Assembly: GCF_011065895.1 (NCBI RefSeq)
Contig: NZ_JAALCR010000020.1
Span: forward strand, 82,031-146,030
Direction of reading: 5' to 3'
Origin: Paludisphaera rhizosphaerae
GTDB taxonomy: Bacteria > Planctomycetota > Planctomycetia > Isosphaerales > Isosphaeraceae
DNA: 64,000 bases
In this document: piece by piece, positions 54,376-63,329 of the stretch
How the letters are laid out: each line of letters opens with the position of its first letter
Position numbering within the stretch: the first letter of the stretch is position 1
Made by a program: the position numbers and the translations under genes
Notes under the pieces: model-generated
Databases searched by the model: none
Told to the model about the DNA's origin: nothing
Seen by the model: only the letters and a program-made list of their open reading frames with translations

Positions 54376-55694
54376 CCCATCAACTCCCGGATCGGCGTGG
54401 GGTCGGAGACGAGGAAGGTAGGGCGACCGGCGGGGGTGTGGAGGATCTTGCCCGGATCGATGCCAAGCTTCGCGTAGATCGTGGCCACGAAGTTCTCCGG
54501 AGACAGGACGCGCTCGCTGGCGGCGTAGCCGTAGGCGTCCGTCGATCCGACGACCTGGCCTCCTGGCGTGCCGCACCCGGCCATGAGGACGGACATGGCG
54601 TTCGACCAGTGGTCTCGCCCGGCGTCCTTGTTGATCTTCGGCGTCCGTCCGAACTCGCCGAGTACGACGACCAGGGTGGAATCTAGCAGGCCTCGCTGGT
54701 CGAGGTCCTGAATGAGCGCGGCGATCGCTCCTTCAAAGACGGGCATCCGCTTCTTGAAGCCGTCGAAGATCCCGATGTGGTGGTCCCAGCCGCCTTCGTT
54801 CAGGGTGATGAACGGCACGCCGGCCTCGACGAGCCGGCGGGCGAGCAGGCAGCGCTGGCCGAACGAGCTGCGGCCGTAGTGGTCGCGGACGCGAGGGTCT
54901 TCCTGCGAGACGTCGAACGCGCGCTGGGCCAGGGGAGAACCCATCAGCTCATAGCCCTGGTGGTAGTATTCGTCGAGCGCGAGGGCCGGGTCGGCTGTCG
55001 ACTTGTCGGCGAACCGCTTGAACCGATCGAGGCGTTCGCGGAGGCTGCGGCGATCGTCGACCCGGGTTACTTCGAGTCCGCCCGGCGGCGAGACGTCGCG
55101 GACGCGGAAGCGTTCGGAGCTTGGGTCGTCGGGGACGACGAACGGGGCGTACTTCGCCCCCAGGAAGTTCGGCCCGCCCGACCGCGTCATGCTGGGGATC
55201 GAGAAATAAGGCGGCAAGCCGCCGCCGGCCCCGCGCTCATGGGCGGCGACCGAGCCCATGCTGGGGTGGAAGCTGACGAAGGCGCCGCAGCCGACGGGGA
55301 TGCGCGGCGGGGCTCCGGTGATCATGTAATGATTGCCCGCCCCGTGGTTCCCCTGATCGTGGCGGATGGATCGGATGATCGCCAGCTTATCGGCGATCGC
55401 CGCCAGCCGCTTCATCGGCTCCGCAAACCGGATGCCCGGGACCGAGGTCTCGATCGCCGAGAACTCGCCGCGGACCTCGGCGGGGGCGTTCGGCTTGGGG
55501 TCGAACGTCTCGTAATGACTGGGGCCGCCGTCCATCCAGACCAGGATGCAGCTCGTCGGCCGTGCGCCCGAGCCAGCAGCGAGGCTGCGGGACCGCAGAG
55601 CGTCGACGAGTCCGCCCCCCATCAGGGCGCCCAGGCCAAGCCGAAGGCAGTCGCGGCGGGTCGTGTTGGATTCGCAGTTCCTGAGTGTCGCCAT
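54372..55694 (-). CDS. DUF1501 family exported protein
   Basis: A 440-aa protein with a Tat-type leader (NTTRRDCLRLGLGALMGGG). Family blocks: CILVWMDGGPSHYETFDPKP, FAEPMKRLAAIADKLAIIRS, NHGAGNHYMITGAPP, GWDHHIGIFDGFKKRMPVF, LVVVLGEFGRTPKINKDAGR and DHWSNAMSVLMAGCGTPGG. The GWDHH and DHW residues fit a metallophosphatase/sulfatase-like site. It is the middle gene of a DUF1549/DUF1553-DUF1501-PPC operon. Confidence 0.92.
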   Translation of the reverse strand: MATLRNCESNTTRRDCLRLGLGALMGGGLVDALRSRSLAAGSGARPTSCILVWMDGGPSHYETFDPKPNAPAEVRGEFSAIETSVPGIRFAEPMKRLAAIADKLAIIRSIRHDQGNHGAGNHYMITGAPPRIPVGCGAFVSFHPSMGSVAAHERGAGGGLPPYFSIPSMTRSGGPNFLGAKYAPFVVPDDPSSERFRVRDVSPPGGLEVTRVDDRRSLRERLDRFKRFADKSTADPALALDEYYHQGYELMGSPLAQRAFDVSQEDPRVRDHYGRSSFGQRCLLARRLVEAGVPFITLNEGGWDHHIGIFDGFKKRMPVFEGAIAALIQDLDQRGLLDSTLVVVLGEFGRTPKINKDAGRDHWSNAMSVLMAGCGTPGGQVVGSTDAYGYAASERVLSPENFVATIYAKLGIDPGKILHTPAGRPTFLVSDPTPIRELMG

Positions 55695-55744
55695 CGTTCT
55701 CGCCTCGGACGGGGGAGGGGACGTCGAGCGGACCGGGTCGCGGC

Positions 55745-57943
55745 TCAGTCCTTGAAGACGAATTCGGGGGAGTTCAGCAGCGCCCAGAGGAGGTCTTCGA
55801 CCGCGGCGCGGCGATCCTTCTTGGGCTCGTTGAAGAGGCTTACGGCGATGCTGGCCTCCTCTGCGGTGGGGCGTCGACTGTACGCGAGCAGGTAGAGTTT
55901 CTCGACGATCGCATCAGGTTTCGCCTCGCTCTTCGCGAGGGTCGCGACACGTCCTTCGTCCGACGTCAGCTTCTCGTGGAGGTTGGGGGCGTTCATGAGG
56001 TGCAACGCCTGGACGACGGCCGTGTCGCTCGTGCGCTCGCAGGGGGGATCCTGGTTCATGTCGGGACGGCCGAACGTGTCGAGGAAGAGCGAGGGGATGC
56101 GGTTGGTCCAGGTCGTCGAGGCCCGACTGCGCGGGGGCGACGCGTCGAACGAGTCGGGGATGCCGGTCACGTCGACGACGGCGTCCAGCATTGTCTCGGC
56201 CCTCAACCGCTGCCGGTAATGGCGGGAGAAGTTCCGGACGTCGGCGGCGTTCCGCTCGTTGGGCTCGGAGGAGAGGCCGTAGACCGTCGAGGCCATGATG
56301 GTTCGGATCAGGTGTTTCACGTCATAGCCGTGCTCGCGGAAGTCGTCCGCGAGGGCGTCGAGCAGCGGGCCGTTGCTGGGCGGGTTCGTGGCCCGGATGT
56401 CGTCGACGGGGTCCACGATCCCGATGCCCATCAGGTCTCCCCAGACGCGATTGGCCATCACCTTCGCGAAGTACCGATTGTCCGGCGAGGTCATCCAGCG
56501 GGCCAGGACTTCGCGGGGATCCTTCGCCGGGTCCGAGGCGCCCGGAGCTTCGCCGAACAGGGGCTTCGGAGGCAGGACGGCACCCGTCAGCGGGTGCTTG
56601 ATCTCTCCCGATTTGGCCGTGAAGACGATCTCCTCGCTCCCCGAGATCGGCGGCGAGAGCCCCGTCCCCTTGCGCCCGATCCGGGTGAAGAAGGCGGCGA
56701 ACTCGTAGAACTGGTCCTGCCCCCACGACTCGAACGGATGGTGATGGCACTTGGCGCAATCCAGTCGGATGCCCAGGAAGAGCTGGCTCATCACCGGGGC
56801 GATCTCGATCGGCTCGCGATGGTCGCGGAAGATCGTGCTGGGGCCTTGCTCGAACGAGCTGCCCTGGGCGGTGACGATCTGCCGCACGAACTCGTCGTAG
56901 CGGAGGTTCTTCCGGAAGGCGTCGCGGATCCAGCCGTCCAGGTTGAAGACCGCCTTGATCCCCACCCGGTAGGGGTTTGGCCGGAGGAGGTCCATCCACT
57001 TCGTCGCCCAGTGATCGGCGTACTCGGGCCGCTCCAGTAGCCGGTCGACCAGTTGGGCTCGCTTCTCCGGGGATGGGTCGTCGAGGAACGCCCGGGCCTC
57101 GTCGGGCGTCGGCAGGCGGCCGATCACGTCGAGGAAGGCTCGCCGCAGGAACGTGGCGTCGCCCGCGACGGCCGAGGGGGTCAGGCCGAGCTTCTTCCAT
57201 TTGGCCAGGGCGAGGTCGTCGATGAAACTCCGACGGGGGAAAGCCTCGTACTCGGACGCGGCGACCTCGCCGGCGAGTGGGACGAAGACGTCGCAGTTGG
57301 CGAAGAGGCCCTCGTAACGCGCCGAGATGGTGGCCTCGCCGGCCAGCTTGCCGGCCCGCACCCGGCCCTGAGCATCAACCGCGACGGCCGTCGCCTCGCT
57401 CGACCCGAAGGTCGCCAGCGGCGTGACGTCCTCGGTAGATCCGTCGGAGAAGTGGGCGATCGCCCGAACGCCGAACGACTCTTCGGGCTTCAGCGTCCGC
57501 TCGGTCGGCTCGACGCTCACCCGGACGAGCTTCGGCGCGTCAGCCGGGGTTCGAGGGAGACCGTCGGCGATCCACCGGCGCAGCGTTTTGTAGAAGGCGC
57601 TGTCGGGGTCGATCCGACGGCCTCCGCCGTGCGGGATCTCGGCGGTCGCCTTCTGAAGGAAGAGGCTGCCCTCGGGATCGGAGCGGAGGATTCGACGGCC
57701 GCCGGCTTCGCGTGAGATGGCGGCGAAATCGAACGACGGGTCGAAGCCCTGGAGCGACAGCATGAACCCGTTCTGGCCGCTCGCCTTGCCGTGGCAGGGC
57801 CCGGAATTGCAGCCGGCCCTAGTTAAGATCGGCTCGACCTGACGCTCGAACGTGATGGGCCCCGGAGGTTCCGCACCCCCCACGACCCCGGTCAGGCCGC
57901 TCATCCCGGCGATCAACACAAGCCCTAGGATCGCAGAACGCAT
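55745..57943 (-). CDS. DUF1549/DUF1553 exported protein with BIG2-like domain
   Basis: A 732-aa protein with leader MRSAILGLVLIAGMSGLTGV. A heme-like CNSGPCH motif (C-x4-CH) lies near residue 47, followed by HGKASGQNGFMLSLQGFDP, a short BIG2-type beta domain (about 140-220), DUF1549 (FIDDLALAKWKKLGLTPSAV..., LDCAKCHHHPFESW with a CxxCH) and DUF1553 (FAKVMANRVWGDLMGIGIVD to the end). ATG 57943 fits the leader. It heads the operon with the DUF1501 and PPC genes. Confidence 0.92.
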   Translation of the reverse strand: MRSAILGLVLIAGMSGLTGVVGGAEPPGPITFERQVEPILTRAGCNSGPCHGKASGQNGFMLSLQGFDPSFDFAAISREAGGRRILRSDPEGSLFLQKATAEIPHGGGRRIDPDSAFYKTLRRWIADGLPRTPADAPKLVRVSVEPTERTLKPEESFGVRAIAHFSDGSTEDVTPLATFGSSEATAVAVDAQGRVRAGKLAGEATISARYEGLFANCDVFVPLAGEVAASEYEAFPRRSFIDDLALAKWKKLGLTPSAVAGDATFLRRAFLDVIGRLPTPDEARAFLDDPSPEKRAQLVDRLLERPEYADHWATKWMDLLRPNPYRVGIKAVFNLDGWIRDAFRKNLRYDEFVRQIVTAQGSSFEQGPSTIFRDHREPIEIAPVMSQLFLGIRLDCAKCHHHPFESWGQDQFYEFAAFFTRIGRKGTGLSPPISGSEEIVFTAKSGEIKHPLTGAVLPPKPLFGEAPGASDPAKDPREVLARWMTSPDNRYFAKVMANRVWGDLMGIGIVDPVDDIRATNPPSNGPLLDALADDFREHGYDVKHLIRTIMASTVYGLSSEPNERNAADVRNFSRHYRQRLRAETMLDAVVDVTGIPDSFDASPPRSRASTTWTNRIPSLFLDTFGRPDMNQDPPCERTSDTAVVQALHLMNAPNLHEKLTSDEGRVATLAKSEAKPDAIVEKLYLLAYSRRPTAEEASIAVSLFNEPKKDRRAAVEDLLWALLNSPEFVFKD

Positions 57944-58260
57944 CCCGATCGCCTCAAGGAATTTCGGCACTCACCTGTTTCCCGACTCGTGCTCGTTGTA
58001 CCCGAGTTTCAGGGCTTCTTCAACAATTATTCGACGTTCAACTGGCCTGGCGTGAGCGTCTCGAACGAAAGCCGGCGGCCTCTCACAGGGTTAGCTGCTG
58101 TGGAGAAGGACGCGAACGCAGTTCGGCCTGGAGTGATTGTATGGAACGACCGATCGTGGCCTGGTCGGAATGGCGTTGCGCCAGAGTTCACTCGTCGGCT
58201 GCAGTAGGGGGGGGCGACGAGGGAAGGGTGGGATGCGACGTACGTCGTTTTGGAGTTAAG

Positions 58261-58333
58261 TGGAGCGGAAGGGGATCGAACCCTCAACCTCAGCATTGCG
58301 AACGCTGCGCTCTCCCAATTGAGCTACCGCCCC
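58261..58333 (-). tRNA. tRNA-Ala (anticodon CGC)
   Basis: A 73-nt cloverleaf on the minus strand. Acceptor GGGGCGG pairs with CCGCTCC and includes the G3-U70 pair that identifies alanine tRNAs; discriminator is A. The anticodon stem CAGCG/TGCTG encloses TTCGCAA, anticodon CGC (reads GCG). The T-arm is GAGGG-TTCGATC-CCCTT. The 3' CCA is not encoded. Confidence 0.97.
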
Positions 58334-58560
58334 GAAATCCTTTGGGATGTTGCCGTTGCGACGCCCGAGTGGGACTTCCCGGAGGCCGGGGCCGTCGCTG
58401 GTTTTGCACGGGGATCGTGCAAGTGCGACAGGCGGTCCGTGCATCGGGCGTGCACGACGTTCGGAGTATAACCGCCGGAATGGGGGGATGCGAGAGCGCT
58501 TTCCTATAATCCCTCGGGTCACAGTCGCGGGCGGTCGCTTTCCGTTGGAGGAGGTCGTTG

Positions 58561-59922
58561 ATGGCGTTGAGGGGCATGGAGTCCGAGAGTGGCCCGCGGT
58601 GGAGGACGATGGGCCGGGCGTTCGCGAACCGGAACTACCGGCTCTTCTTCGCCGGCCAGGGCGTATCGTTGGTCGGCACCTGGATGACCCGCCTGGCGAC
58701 GAGTTGGCTGATCTACCGGCTCGCCGGGGGAGACGCTCCCTGGCTGCTCGGGGTCGTCGGTTTTGCGGGCCTCGCCCCGACGTTCTTCCTTGGGCCCGTG
58801 GCCGGGGTTTTCGTTGATCGCTGGGACCGGCATCGCGTTCTGGTCGTGACTCAGATCCTGTCGCTGCTGCAGTCGGCTGCGCTGGCGGGGGTTGCCTTCC
58901 ACGGGGGATCGGGCTCGATCATGATCGGGCTGGTCGTGGCGCTCAGCCTGGCCCAGGGGGCGATCAACGCCTTCGACATGCCCGCTCGTCAGTCGCTTAT
59001 GATCGAGATGGTCGGCCGTCGCGAGGACCTTCCCAGCGCGATCGCTTTGAACTCCTCGCTGGTCAACGGGGCGCGGCTGGTCGGGCCGGCGCTGGCCGGG
59101 ATGGTAATCGCCCTCGTCGGCGAGGCCTGGTGCTTTGCGATCGACGCGATCAGCTACGTCGGCGTGGTCGCGGCCCTGCTGGCGATGCGACTCACCCCGA
59201 AGCCTCGCCCGCCAGCGACTGGTTCGGTTTTCGGCCGTCTGACCGAGGGGGCGCGATACGCCTTCGGGTTCCCGCCGATCCGGGCATTGCTTCTGCTGCT
59301 GGCCCAGGTCAGCTTCGCCACGATGCCCCAGTCGGTCCTGATGCCGGTCTTCGTCGCGAGGGTGCTCGGCGGCGGGCCTTATACGCTCGGCCTGCTCTCG
59401 GCGTCCCAGGGTTGCGGGGCTCTCGCCGGGGCTCTGTATCTGGCTTCGCGACCCTCCGTGCTGGGCCTGGGTCGGGTCGTCGTCGGGGCGACGCTCGTCC
59501 TGAGCCTTGGCCTCCTCGGGTTTTCTCAGTCCAGCTCGGTCTGGCTGTCGGCCGTCCTGATCGCGGCCGTCGGGGCGGGGATGATGGCCCACATGGCGGC
59601 GACGAACACCCTGATCCAGACGATGGTCGACGAGGACAAGCGAGGCCGGGTCATGGGCTTCTACGGGATGGCCTTCCAGGGCGTGGCCCCGTTCGGCAGC
59701 CTGCTGGGCGGATGGCTGGCCGGACGGTACGGATCCCGACCCGTCGTCCTGGGGGCGGGACTCGTCGTCATGGCCGGCGGCCTGACGTTCGCCACCCAAC
59801 TGCCGAGGCTTCGACGCCATGCCCGACCCCTCTACAAGAAGCTCGGGATCCTTCCCAGCGATCGACCAGACGAAGTCGCCGCCGTCATGGCCTCACCCCC
59901 GGCCCTGAGAGAGACGGCGTGA
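58561..59922 (+). CDS. MFS exporter (EntS/MFS_3-like)
   Basis: A 453-aa membrane protein with 12 hydrophobic segments. FANRNYRLFFAGQGVSLVGTW opens it, as in MFS_3-type exporters, and GVFVDRWDRHRVLVVTQIL is the loop 2-3 motif (D-R-x-x-R/G type). FDMPARQSLMIEMVGRREDLP with SAIALNSSLVNGARLVGPALAG is the typical MFS_3 middle block. Substrate unknown; siderophores or drugs are usual. A GGAGGAGG site lies before ATG 58561; a TTG just upstream is unlikely. Confidence 0.9.
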   Translation: MALRGMESESGPRWRTMGRAFANRNYRLFFAGQGVSLVGTWMTRLATSWLIYRLAGGDAPWLLGVVGFAGLAPTFFLGPVAGVFVDRWDRHRVLVVTQILSLLQSAALAGVAFHGGSGSIMIGLVVALSLAQGAINAFDMPARQSLMIEMVGRREDLPSAIALNSSLVNGARLVGPALAGMVIALVGEAWCFAIDAISYVGVVAALLAMRLTPKPRPPATGSVFGRLTEGARYAFGFPPIRALLLLLAQVSFATMPQSVLMPVFVARVLGGGPYTLGLLSASQGCGALAGALYLASRPSVLGLGRVVVGATLVLSLGLLGFSQSSSVWLSAVLIAAVGAGMMAHMAATNTLIQTMVDEDKRGRVMGFYGMAFQGVAPFGSLLGGWLAGRYGSRPVVLGAGLVVMAGGLTFATQLPRLRRHARPLYKKLGILPSDRPDEVAAVMASPPALRETA

Positions 59923-60785
59923 CTCGGGCGGCCGAACTTCACCCGTTCGAGAACCTGACCCCGGCGATTTCGGTTCGTTCGCTCCGACGGCCGCTCTGTC
60001 TTATCAGGCGTAAGTGCTCTGGCGGAAACCTGTTGCGATCGACGGTCCCGGCGGCTTCGTTCGCGCATTTTTCGGAGAGTCCTCGCACTCTCTCGACAGG
60101 ATGCTCGGCCGAACCGAGCGACCCTCCGTTCGACCTCGACAGCGCCTTCGGCCTCCTTGCTGATCGGGTTCGACTTTGGGTTCGTTCGACCTCGCGATGA
60201 GCCCTGGCTGTGATCACAAGCTGTGTTTTCACAGACATTTCCGGCGATGGCGCTCGGCGGCTTCGTTCGGCGAGAAATCCAACCTGCGGCCCTTGCTTTC
60301 ACGGGGCAACGACTTCGAGTGGCCATCGAGTCAATCCGCCTGGGCATAGGATCTCCGCTCCCACGATCGCCCTGCATCGGCTGCGTCCGCGCAACGTTCC
60401 AGCCCTTGGGCCGCCGTCCTTCCTCAACCCCACCGAGTTGCCAAAGATCACCCGTCAGCGACCTCCACTACAGAGAATCTACTCCTAACACGCCATTCCT
60501 TTCGCCGACTGGTGAGGAATCAGGGGCCTGGGATCATCCGGCTGAGGCGTCGGGGATGGTGAGGTCGATTTTGCCGGGGATGTCCACGGTGGCGACCTTC
60601 GGCGCGTGGCTGGTGGCGCCGGATTTTGTCTGAGTTCCCCGGTAGGGCGTCCTGGGGGGGGGCCAGCCTGCACCGATACCTCTGTTTGACCCCGAAGACT
60701 TCCGGTCCCCTGTCGAGGGCTGGACCTTTTCGTTGGAATGAAAGCAAGTGAGGAGGGAGTATGGGATGTCGGAGGGAGGTTGGCG
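59923..60785. other. Long intergenic region with a possible gene remnant
   Basis: About 860 bp without an intact gene. Words GATCGGGTTCG and TTGGGTTCGTTCG occur near 60160-60190 and resemble the repeats at 37620-37840. On the minus strand at about 60635-60535 a frame without a start reads GATSHAPKVATVDIPGKIDL with TIPDASAG before a stop, which looks like the C-terminus of a lost secreted protein. Both points are tentative. Confidence 0.4.
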
Positions 60786-61082
60786 ATGCGGTTCTCGATC
60801 AAGCGAATGCTCATCTTGATTGCGGTGGTGGCCGCCGTTTGCGGTCTCTCATCAGCTTGGAGGGCGTTCGAACTCGCAAATCGGGCTGCGATGTATCGGG
60901 GGATGGCGGAATCGTTGAGGGGACAGGCCAAAACGACCCGGAACCGAACCGCGATTCCTGGGTTGACCGCCAAGATGGTCCGCAACGAGTTGAAAGAAGC
61001 GGAGTATTTGGAGAAGACGGCCGAGTCCTATGAAAGGGCAATATTCCACCCCTCGGAACCCTTGCAACTCCCAAAACGATGA
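60786..61082 (+). CDS. Small single-pass membrane protein
   Basis: A 98-aa protein: MRFSIKRMLILIAVVAAVCG (basic residues then one helix), followed by a polar, helix-prone part with MVRNELKEAEYLEKTAESYER. This N-terminus, xRFSIKxMLxxxAVVA, is common in a large group of planctomycete small membrane proteins of unknown function. ATG 60786 directly precedes it; the frame is open to 60738. Confidence 0.65.
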   Translation: MRFSIKRMLILIAVVAAVCGLSSAWRAFELANRAAMYRGMAESLRGQAKTTRNRTAIPGLTAKMVRNELKEAEYLEKTAESYERAIFHPSEPLQLPKR

Positions 61083-61268
61083 GATCGCCTCACACACGAT
61101 GGACTATCGGGCGGCTCACGGTCTCGCGAGGCCTGACGGAGACAGGTAGCTGGAGGAGACGTTGTGACTCCTCAACGGACGGCCTGAGCGGTACGCCCTT
61201 ATTCCTCAACGGGCGTTGGCTTAGATGGAGAGCCTGACGCCGCGGAATTCGCGCCTGGAGTGACGCTG

Positions 61269-61675
61269 ATGCCCCGAACCGCGCGGATCAGTCAAGGAGG
61301 GTTCTTCTACCACGTCCTGAATCGCGGCAATGCGCGATCCGATCGCGCTGGATGCAGTGGCTGATGACGACGCACGTTCGGCGTTACCTGCGGCACGACG
61401 GCCACAGCGGCCACGTCTGGCAAGGGCGGTTCAAGGCGTTCCCGATCCAGGACGACGAGCACCTGGTAACAGTCGTTCGTTACGTCGAGCGCAACCCGCT
61501 CCGCGCCGGCCTTGTCGACCGGGCCGAGGATTGGCGTTGGTCGAGCCTCGGCACCCCTGTCGCCACCGCCGAGACCCTGCCGAAGCTCACGTCCGACGAG
61601 CGACTTCGCCTCGGCGATTGGCCGTCATTCGTCAACCAACCCCTGACCGAGGCCGAAGTTGATGCGATCCGGTGA
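61269..61675 (+). pseudogene. REP-associated tyrosine transposase (RAYT, Y1_Tnp), internally deleted
   Basis: The 5' part reads MPRTARISQGGFFYHVLNRG and NAR, the family's N-terminus. After it the frame shifts and resumes as SRWMQWLMTTHVRRYLRHDG, then HSGHVWQGRFKAFPIQDDEH and YVERNPLRAGLV, the conserved C-terminal half. The middle, about 50-55 residues that include the catalytic HUH-type motif, is missing, so the enzyme is dead. An ATG at 61352 could produce only the C-terminal half. Confidence 0.9.
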
Positions 61676-61868
61676 TCGATCCGTCGCGCCCGCCCGTTCG
61701 GCTCCGAGCGTTGAACCCAGGAGACCGCCGAACGCCTTGGCCTGGAGTTCAGCCTTCGGTAAGGAGGCAGCCAGAAAAGCACGGGCAAGCCTACCCAAAG
61801 CCTGTAGTCGGCTGCGAGCAATAGGGATGTCCCCGTCAGGTCTGTCAGTCCCCGTCAGGCTCCCCCAG

Positions 61869-61902
61869 ATCGAGATCACTTCGCAGTCGAGGACTAATTC
61901 CC
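61869..61902 (+). pseudogene. Tail of a lost toxin-like gene before immunity-like copy 1
   Basis: The 30 or so bases before ATG 61903 (GATCACTTCGCAGTCGAGGAC then TAA) match, with few differences, the end of the toxin-like ORF at 63295-63329 (GATTACTTCGCAGTCGAGGAC). In frame they give DHFAVED and a stop, against DYFAVEDLFQ in the other copy. This indicates that an upstream toxin-like gene once preceded this copy and was deleted. Confidence 0.6.
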
Positions 61903-62349
61903 ATGAGCAACGCAGATCGTTTTATCGGCGAGTATAGAATTGATCGGCCGTATGTGAAGCACGAATGGATTCCCGTGGTTGAGCACGTGATTCGCAAACT
62001 ATCAGAATTCCTCGACACTCCTATTCGGGCTTCGTCCTCAGCCAGTAAACATATGGAAACGTGGGCGGGCCTGGACATAGAAAGCGACGGGCATTTTGCT
62101 GGCGGAATAAGGTTGTCATGGAAAGGAAGTCTCGCCGCAACGGTCGAGAAAGACCCTCGAGACAATAAATTCCAGGCTATCGTGTTTTTGTTCAGCCACG
62201 ACAAGCTTATGACAACGTCAGACGGACGAGAATGTCTGTATCTCGAATATCTTGTCAAAAATGGCGTCGGCGAATGGGATTTTAGTGGATGGTACTGGGA
62301 TGAATTTGAAGAATTTACAAGATACTGCGGTCCTGAGCGTGGTGTCTAG
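61903..62349 (+). CDS. Immunity-like protein, copy 1
   Basis: A 148-aa acidic soluble protein (MSNADRFIGEYRIDRPYVKH; WIPVVEHVIRKLSEFLDTPI; FSHDKLMTTSDGRECLYLEY). It is about 90 percent identical by eye to copy 2 (63326-63772) at both DNA and protein level. Codon use is far more AT-rich than in the host genes around it. I do not recognise the family. Size, acidity, duplication and position right after a toxin-like tail suggest an immunity protein of a polymorphic toxin. Confidence 0.7.
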   Translation: MSNADRFIGEYRIDRPYVKHEWIPVVEHVIRKLSEFLDTPIRASSSASKHMETWAGLDIESDGHFAGGIRLSWKGSLAATVEKDPRDNKFQAIVFLFSHDKLMTTSDGRECLYLEYLVKNGVGEWDFSGWYWDEFEEFTRYCGPERGV

Positions 62350-62416
62350 CTTAGGCTAGTACTTCCCCACGGACGACTTGATGGTGGATCTCGAGGTAGA
62401 AAAGGGAGGTAGAAAA

Positions 62417-63111
62417 GGGGACATTGCGAATGCCACGAAGTTAAGCCGCAAACCATTGCTGGATTAGATCTTCGTGGTGTTCCCGCCGGGGCTTGGTCAT
62501 GCGCATGTACTGCTTGGGGCGGCGTTTCTTGACGCGCGGCTCCTAGCGGCCGCGGCGGCATGGGTTGACGACCAGTTTCGGCGTGTCGCCGTCGTCCGTC
62601 ATGCCGGTCAACCAGCGGAGGCCGACCCAGACCCGATGACCCCGCCAGCGGTGATCCTCCGAGGCCCCCCGGACGGCCGCGGCCACCCCTTCGACGAGCC
62701 CGAGGAAGACGGCCAGGGGGATGCGACGTCGAGCCTGGCAGTAGCGGAGTCGCTGAACTCCTGACCGCCGAGCCGCTCGACATGCCGGCACGAAGTGTTC
62801 CTCAGCAAGACCTGCAGAAGGAACAGCGAGATCGTCTCCACGGGCCCGAGCTTGCGAGCCCTCCAACGATATCCCGCCTTCTTGCAAGCCGCCTCGATCG
62901 TCCTCGGCGAGATCGCGGCGGCGGCGTCTTGGCGCAGGCGGCCGAGGATGGTGAAGATGCGAGTCGGCATGGGGGGGGCTCCGTGCGGCGTCTCGGTGCG
63001 TCCTCGAGAAACCGCCAGGATGCCCTCGGGCCCCCTCAGCCTTCAAGACGCGACAAGTCGTTCACGCCGAAGGCTTTGTGCACTATCTTCGTGGCATTCA
63101 GCAATGTCCCC
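62417..63111 (-). mobile_element. Defective IS4-like element with terminal inverted repeats
   Basis: GGGGACATTGCGAATGCCACGAAG cannot be shown whole here, so by position: 62417-62440 is the inverted complement of 63087-63111, with a single extra base in the right copy. Between them lies the wreck of a transposase gene. The element, about 695 bp, separates the immunity-like copy 1 from the truncated toxin-like ORF and appears to have cut off the latter's 5' part. It cannot move by itself. Confidence 0.65.
62441..62970 (-). pseudogene. IS4-family transposase remnant
   Basis: From ATG 62970 the minus strand reads RIFTILGRLRQDAAAAISPR and KKAGYRWRARKLGPVETISL with FLLQVLLRNTSCRHV, an IS4-type N-terminus. 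A frameshift near 62757 moves to YCQARRRIPLAVFLGLVEGV and WRGHRVW. The catalytic centre is then missing, and the sequence jumps to LRWLTGMTDDGDTPKLVVNP, an in-frame stop, EPRVKKRRPKQYMRMTKPRR and the end at 62441. So it carries a frameshift, a large deletion and a nonsense codon. Confidence 0.82.
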
Positions 63112-63329
63112 TTGGTTCCCTCCCTGAGAGCATATACGTCGACGTAAACAACAACGGCAATCCGGTTATAGTTTTTTACAAAGACGAGACGGTTGTCATC
63201 GCAGACGCGGATAACCCAAACGCGCTTATTACAGCCTGCGGGCTTAGAGACGGGAAAGATCGCAAGAGCGTCAAAGACAAGTGGGCTACAGATCACGATT
63301 ACTTCGCAGTCGAGGACTTATTTCAGTGA
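63078..63329 (+). CDS. Truncated toxin-like C-terminal domain ORF
   Basis: An 83-codon ORF with a GTG start. Its first 11-12 codons lie in the IS end (63087-63111), so the native gene began further upstream and was cut by the insertion. The remaining part reads SIYVDVNNNGNPVIVFYKDE, TVVIADADNPNALITACGLR and DKWATDHDYFAVEDLFQ, AT-rich like the next gene. Its stop overlaps that gene's GTG as GTGA. A small C-terminal domain coupled to an immunity-like gene is typical of polymorphic toxins; I recognise no specific nuclease motif. Confidence 0.5.
   Translation: MHYLRGIQQCPLGSLPESIYVDVNNNGNPVIVFYKDETVVIADADNPNALITACGLRDGKDRKSVKDKWATDHDYFAVEDLFQ

Noticed and set aside
60485..60985. 166-codon minus-strand ORF
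   Set aside because: It is antisense to the small membrane protein gene at 60786 and reads as an Arg/Pro-rich shadow. A different frame gives the only protein-like remnant.
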